DNA of 64,000 nt from Agromyces humatus. GTDB taxonomy: Bacteria > Actinomycetota > Actinomycetes > Actinomycetales > Microbacteriaceae. A program made the position numbers and the translations under genes. The DNA lies in the NCBI RefSeq assembly GCF_021228295.1, contig NZ_JAJQPD010000010.1, positions 62,001 through 126,000 on the forward strand. Direction: 5' to 3'. Below, one piece after another: positions 60,304 to 64,000 of the stretch (within the stretch, counting starts at the first letter, position 1; every line of letters begins with the position of its first letter). The notes under the pieces are model-generated. The model had not been told where the DNA came from. It saw only the letters and a program-made list of their open reading frames with translations, and made no database searches.

Positions 60304-60789
60304 GTGAGTTCAGCTACGGGATTCGAGGTGCGCCGCGCGACGACGGCGGACGCATCTCTGGTCGGGCGGTTGCTGTTCGACTTCAACACCGAATTCGAGT
60401 CGGTGACGCCCTCGGCTGAGGAGTTGGGCTCTCGATTCGGAACGCTGCTCGGTCGTGAGGATGTACTCGTACTGCTGGCTGAGGAGGGGGCGTCGGGCGC
60501 GCCTGCCGTGGCGTTCGCGTATCTCACGTTCCGTCCGACGCCCTATGGCGACGGCCCGATCGCGCAACTCGAGGAGCTCTACGTTCGCCCGGAACTGCGC
60601 GACCACGGCATCGGCACCGACCTGCTCGCCGCCGCGCTGGCCGATTCCATGCAGCGCGGGGCGATCGAGATGTACATCAACGTCGACGAGGTCGACGTCG
60701 ACACCCGCCGATTCTATGAACGGCACGGGTTCGTGAACATCGAACCCGGTGCCGACTACCGCATGCTCTTCTACATGCGAGAGTTGTGA
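60304..60789 (+). CDS. GNAT-family N-acetyltransferase
   Basis: 161 aa. VRRATTADASLVGRLL opens the fold; LEELYVRPELRDHGIGTDLLAAAL contains the acetyl-CoA loop (RDHGIG) and VDTRRFYERHGFVN is the last motif (both shown in part). The acceptor is unknown. The GTG start at 60304 follows ACGGAGGAA. Confidence 0.87.
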   Translation: MSSATGFEVRRATTADASLVGRLLFDFNTEFESVTPSAEELGSRFGTLLGREDVLVLLAEEGASGAPAVAFAYLTFRPTPYGDGPIAQLEELYVRPELRDHGIGTDLLAAALADSMQRGAIEMYINVDEVDVDTRRFYERHGFVNIEPGADYRMLFYMREL

Positions 60790-60973
60790 CTTCTGGCTGC
60801 ACGCGTTCTGCTCATGCTGCCTCGAGGTAAGACTTCAATCTCGGCAGATGGTCGCCGTCCGTCTCCGGATTTGACCCGATTCATCGTCCCCTCTTCCTGA
60901 GCCGAGTTCTCCCGGCATCCACTCACTGAATGCGCTACGACAAGCACAGCCTTCCGTCTCCGTATGTCCAGGC

Positions 60974-61017
60974 GTAGTGCCGCCGGGTCAGGTTCGGCGG
61001 TGACCCTACGGCACTAC
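60974..61017. promoter_or_regulatory. Extended inverted repeat upstream of the two-component operon
   Basis: GTAGTGCCG plus GGGTCA (60974-60990) pairs with TGACCC plus CGGCACTAC (61001-61017), 15 paired bases on each side of a 10-nt loop with one internal mismatch of two bases. It lies 67 nt before the small membrane-protein gene. It could be a terminator for the acetyltransferase, a leader RNA hairpin or a large operator. The rest of the 60790-61084 gap has no supported gene. Confidence 0.55.
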
Positions 61018-61084
61018 TGCGCGTTCACGATGGGGCGCAGGCTGGGACGAAGTCGAGTACCCCGAACACGTGAGGAAATGAGAA

Positions 61085-61372
61085 ATGAAAGCCATCAGAA
61101 TCGTCGTCGTGGCCGTGATCGTCGCCGCCTGGGTCGTGGCATTGGGAAGCTTCATCAACAGCATCGCCGATGTCTCCACCTTCCCCGACGTGGCACGGAG
61201 CGTCCTGAGTCTGTGGCCAGACCCCGACACGAGCACAGGTACGGTGATCCGGTTCGGAGCGGTGGCCGTGGTGATCGCCGGGATACTCGGCTTCCGAGCC
61301 CTTGGAAAAGCTGGTGCGCGCCGCGAGCATGCGCGCGACGACTCCGATCAAGTGCCCCTGTCCCAGGAATAG
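61085..61372 (+). CDS. Small two-helix membrane protein upstream of two-component system
   Basis: 95 aa of no named family. Hydrophobic helices span residues ~4-27 and ~55-72, with a polar C-terminus rich in Arg/Asp. ATG at 61085 follows GAGGAAATG. It sits 9 nt before the histidine-kinase gene, so it may be a sensor accessory, although the kinase also has its own leaderless start. Confidence 0.72.
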   Translation: MKAIRIVVVAVIVAAWVVALGSFINSIADVSTFPDVARSVLSLWPDPDTSTGTVIRFGAVAVVIAGILGFRALGKAGARREHARDDSDQVPLSQE

Positions 61373-61381
61373 AGTTGCCGG

Positions 61382-62479
61382 GTGAGCACGCCCGCGACGC
61401 ATGCAGCCCGACGGCGTCTTCGCGCGCAGAACAGCCGCGGTTATGTAGTCGCACTGGTGGCGATCGGGTTCGCCGGCGCTCTCAGTTCAACGGGTTGGCA
61501 GGACGCGATTCTGGTGGTGCCGAGTCTGGCACTGGCTGCAGCCGTGCTGTTGACGGTCCGGGATCGCCCACCGAATCCGCTCCTGATGGTCGGCTCGGCC
61601 GTGGTCGGCGTCGCGACGCTGGTGTGGGCTGCGCTCGAGCAGGCGAACCCTGCCGGGTCGGCGGGCATCGCGATCACCGCCGCCGTATGGCTGACGCATC
61701 GCCGTGCCGGACGCGCGGCGCTGCTCGTTTCCACGTGTCTGGGCATCCTTGCCGTCGCATGCCTTGCCCTTCTCGCCGGCGGGCCGGATGCTGCCGTCAC
61801 CGTGGTCCTGCTGACATTCGTCGGCATCGGCTGGGTGCTCGCCGTCGTCGAGAGCGACAACGAGAATCGGCTCGTCGACCTTCTGGAACAGGCGAAGGAC
61901 AACGAGCGCGAGCTGTCGATTCTCCGTGAGCGGAACCGTTTCGCCGCCGACCTGCACGACATCCAGGGCCACTCGCTGCATGTGATCAAACTCAAGGCTG
62001 CCGTGGCGAAACGGCTCCAGCTCACCGACCCCGATCGCACCGCTCAGGAACTGACAGCGATCGAGCGCTTGACGGCAGAGACCATCGATCAGGCGCGCCG
62101 ACTGGCAAACTCGACACACGCGCTGGTGCTCGCCGCGGAGTTGGCCAACGCCGTCGAGCTGTTCGGTGCCGCGGGAATCCGCACGCGGGTCGATCATCCG
62201 CAACGTGCGCCCGGTCCCCACGAAACGGAGTTCGCACTCACTCTCCGTGAAGCGACGACCAACATCCTGCGCCACGCCCGTCCCACCCTGGTCACCATCT
62301 CCATAACGCCTGACCGCCTTGTCGTCCGCAACGACGGTGCAGACCGCGGAAAGGACTCACCCTCGCGGGGCCTCGCCACGCTGGGCGACCGCATCCGCGA
62401 GGCCGGCGGCGTCCTCGATGTGGATCATGCGGATGACACGTTCACACTTTCAGTGAGCTTCGAAAGGGGGCTGTCATGA
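61382..62479 (+). CDS. Sensor histidine kinase (HisKA_3 / NarX-DesK type)
   Basis: 365 aa. Four or five membrane helices occupy residues ~20-160; the dimerisation and phosphoacceptor helix follows at ~195 (ADLHDIQGHSLHVIKLK, with the phosphorylated His), and the ATPase domain ends with RGLATLGDRIREAGG (G box). The N box is REATTNILRHA. There is no periplasmic domain, so it probably senses a membrane or cytoplasmic signal. The GTG start has TAGAGT 6 nt upstream. ATGA overlap with the response regulator. Confidence 0.92.
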   Translation: MSTPATHAARRRLRAQNSRGYVVALVAIGFAGALSSTGWQDAILVVPSLALAAAVLLTVRDRPPNPLLMVGSAVVGVATLVWAALEQANPAGSAGIAITAAVWLTHRRAGRAALLVSTCLGILAVACLALLAGGPDAAVTVVLLTFVGIGWVLAVVESDNENRLVDLLEQAKDNERELSILRERNRFAADLHDIQGHSLHVIKLKAAVAKRLQLTDPDRTAQELTAIERLTAETIDQARRLANSTHALVLAAELANAVELFGAAGIRTRVDHPQRAPGPHETEFALTLREATTNILRHARPTLVTISITPDRLVVRNDGADRGKDSPSRGLATLGDRIREAGGVLDVDHADDTFTLSVSFERGLS

Positions 62480-63081
62480 CCGTCGCCGTGCTCCTCGCCG
62501 ACGATGAGCGTCTCATCCGCTCCGCTCTTGCGACCCTCCTTCCGCTTGAAGGAGACATCCGCGTAGTCGCTGAAGCCGGCACCGGAACAGAAGCCGTGTC
62601 CGCATTCGAACGTCATCGTCCCGATGTCGCGGTACTCGACCTCGACATGCCCGAGCGAGATGGCCTGGACGTCGCAGGACACATCCTCAGCACCTCTCCG
62701 GGCCACGCCGTCCTCCTCCTCACGCGTCACGCCCGCCCCGGGACATTACGCAAAGCTCTCCGGCTCGGTGTCCGCGGCTTTCTCGGCAAAGACGCGGATC
62801 CAGCACTCATCGCCGCCGCCATTGTCGAGGTCGCAGCCGGTGGCAGGTACGTGGATGCCACCATCTCCGCACAAGCGCTCATCAGCGACATCCCACTCAC
62901 CGAACGGGAAACCGATGTGCTCCGTGTGGCCAGTGACGGGTATTCGGTGCAGGACATCGCTCGCATCCTGCACCTTGCCCCCGGTACGGTCAAGAACTAC
63001 CTCTCGAGTGCCATCGGCAAGACCCACACCACTACCCGTCACGACGCCGCCCGCTATGCCCGTGAACACGACTGGCTGTGA
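62476..63081 (+). CDS. Response regulator, NarL/LuxR type
   Basis: 201 aa. The receiver domain (1-~120) has the acidic pair ADDE at its start, the phosphoacceptor Asp in VAVLDLDMPERDG, the Thr in LLLTRHA and the Lys in GFLGKDA. The DNA-binding LuxR helix-turn-helix (~140-200) reads LTERETDVLRVASDGYSVQDIARILHLAPGTVKNYLSSAI (in parts). It is the cognate partner of the adjacent kinase. Confidence 0.93.
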   Translation: MTVAVLLADDERLIRSALATLLPLEGDIRVVAEAGTGTEAVSAFERHRPDVAVLDLDMPERDGLDVAGHILSTSPGHAVLLLTRHARPGTLRKALRLGVRGFLGKDADPALIAAAIVEVAAGGRYVDATISAQALISDIPLTERETDVLRVASDGYSVQDIARILHLAPGTVKNYLSSAIGKTHTTTRHDAARYAREHDWL

Positions 63082-63480
63082 GCGGATACGGCCGCACCCG
63101 AATGCCGCGCCCGGAGCGTTGCGAGGGCCAGCGACCACCAGCCGCCGGCGCCGGGGACGCCCGCAGACCACGAACTCAAGCCCGCTCTGCCCCGGCTACA
63201 GCCGCAGCTGACCCAGTGGGTGGATCAAGTACCGGAGCGAGTACGCGAGGATCTGTGACCGCCACAGCTCGACCGGCTCGGCGATCGAGTTCGAGGGCAA
63301 GAGCCCGCCGGAACCCGCCATGAATCCGATGTGGCGATCGCATCGACACGTTGCGCATCCGTGTAGGTCCGCTCGCGTGGCACGTGCCGAGCGTAAGGCG
63401 CACCTCGGGCATCCGCCTCTTCAGCGCGGTGTCGCGAGAGACGAGAAGGGACCGGCTGGAGCCGATCCCTTGTCACAACG
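63082..63480. other. 399-nt stretch without a supported gene
   Basis: Open frames here are short and have the composition of shadow frames. One frame reads ALPRLQPQLTQWVDQVPERV then REDL and stops at 63258, with no start or family. I see no clear hairpin after the response-regulator stop. It may hold the decayed end of a former gene. Confidence 0.4.
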
Positions 63481-63554
63481 TCGGGATGACAGGATTTGAA
63501 CCTGCGACCCCCTGACCCCCAGTCAGGTGCGCTACCAAGCTGCGCCACATCCCG
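63481..63554 (-). tRNA. tRNA-Pro (GGG anticodon)
   Basis: The acceptor stem CGGGATG/CATCCCG closes perfectly. The D arm is GCGCAGCTTGGTAGCGC, the anticodon arm CCTGA-CTGGGGG-TCAGG gives anticodon GGG, and the T arm is GTCGCAGGTTCAAATCCTGT-like (all on the minus strand). The discriminator base is A and CCA is not encoded. Confidence 0.95.
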
Positions 63555-63587
63555 ATGTCATCCGCTTCCGCAGAAGACAACTTGACT

Positions 63588-63593
63588 ATCATA
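63588..63593 (-). promoter_or_regulatory. Candidate -10 element of the tRNA-Pro gene
   Basis: TATGAT on the minus strand lies about 34 nt upstream of the mature 5' end, which would give a leader of about 25 nt. The -35 region shows no good TTGACA match. Confidence 0.45.
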
Positions 63594-63644
63594 GCGGCAT
63601 CCGCAGGGGTGCTCGTGCACTCGGCGCGACCACGGGACATCCGA

Positions 63645-64000
63645 TCAGAGGTACGTGCGAACCTCATCCATGAACCGCTGCGGGTCGTCGACCCAGATAC
63701 GCACCGCCGTCACGGCCTGGTCGCCGCCATTGGCTCCGTGCCCGGGCAGGCGCACCACCGTGGGCCGCTCGAGTTCGATCTCGATATCGGTCTCGTCGTT
63801 GATGCGCATCACGAGCGTGCGAGAGCCGTCGGCCTCGACGAATTTCGGCGACTTGGGCTGGTCGACGCGCCGGTTGCGTGCCACCGACGCGATGTCGTCC
63901 CAACTGAGCACGATGTCGGTTTCGAGCCCGCCGCGCACGCGAATGCCGTCGGGTCCCACCGTATGGGGCCGCATGAGGTAGGCGCAGAGCAGCCCGATCA
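63645..64000 (-). CDS. Membrane protein with cytosolic beta-rich tail, C-terminal part
   Basis: Partial: the frame enters from the right edge (IGLLCAYLMRPHTVGPDG) and ends at a TGA at 63645. The hydrophobic residues at the edge are the end of a membrane helix, and the ~105 residues after it (IRVRGGLETDIVLSWDDIASVARNRR, in part) look like a small PH-type barrel. No named family. An ATG at 63974 is probably internal because the helix is read in frame before it. Confidence 0.65.
   Translation of the reverse strand, partial: IGLLCAYLMRPHTVGPDGIRVRGGLETDIVLSWDDIASVARNRRVDQPKSPKFVEADGSRTLVMRINDETDIEIELERPTVVRLPGHGANGGDQAVTAVRIWVDDPQRFMDEVRTYL

Noticed and set aside
63078..63323. 81-codon open frame after the response regulator
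   Set aside because: No ribosome site, no leaderless -10, and Arg/Pro-rich shadow-type composition.
1..64000. Insertion sequences, prophage, CRISPR arrays, replication origin
   Set aside because: No transposase, integrase, phage structural gene, cas gene, spaced direct-repeat array, dnaA or clustered DnaA boxes were found in the window.

Overview
The window is high-GC actinobacterial chromosome, and the gene content fits Microbacteriaceae (an Agromyces- or Microbacterium-like organism). This is inferred from the pgsA-like / GarA-like FHA / FtsR-like MerR / second MerR block, a class II DAHP synthase, biotin pyruvate carboxylase, a LigD-type polymerase, a possible F420-type nitroreductase, and the many leaderless genes. 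I see no rRNA, CRISPR array, insertion sequence or prophage. There is one tRNA, tRNA-Pro(GGG).

Layout. 1-13 kb is core metabolism and cell-cycle control: DAHP synthase end, acyltransferase, ROK kinase, acyl-CoA ligase, a pyc / ParA-like / def run, parA, and the MerR / FtsR / FHA / phosphatidyltransferase block. 13-21 kb holds small housekeeping genes, a transglycosylase-like wall protein, a small alarmone synthetase, and an ArsR regulator divergent from a degenerate short P450. 21-26 kb is a compact catabolic island: CYP199-like P450, a palindromic operator, then IclR / MIO ammonia-lyase / FAD-2Fe-2S reductase joined by ATGA overlaps. 26-38 kb holds a LigD polymerase, a deletion scar of an EamA/LysR pair, msrBA, two more transglycosylase-like paralogues, a ferritin-like enzyme beside a paralogue that has lost its metal ligands, and a LAL regulator.

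38-52.5 kb is accessory sugar metabolism on the minus strand. A sulfatase and a tctCBA uptake system are followed by a tightly overlapping operon: sugar-phosphate isomerase, DhaKL-fusion kinase, RpiB, PdxA2-like dehydrogenase, MFS carrier, lactonase-like amidohydrolase and a TIM homologue resembling erythritol-pathway EryH. A GntR/FCD gene lies just upstream. The motif ATCCTATAGGAT, or a partial copy, occurs before the operon, before tctC and at the gntR start. The best reading is a regulon for four-carbon sugars, polyols or sugar acids.

52.5-64 kb carries a deacetylase-glycosyltransferase fusion, NUDIX proteins, a Fic protein, an AlkD-like gene with an internal deletion, a two-component system, the tRNA and a truncated membrane protein. 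A recurring signal is a TANNNT-like -10 hexamer 6-7 nt before the start codon (about 20 genes), which marks leaderless transcripts and fixes many starts.
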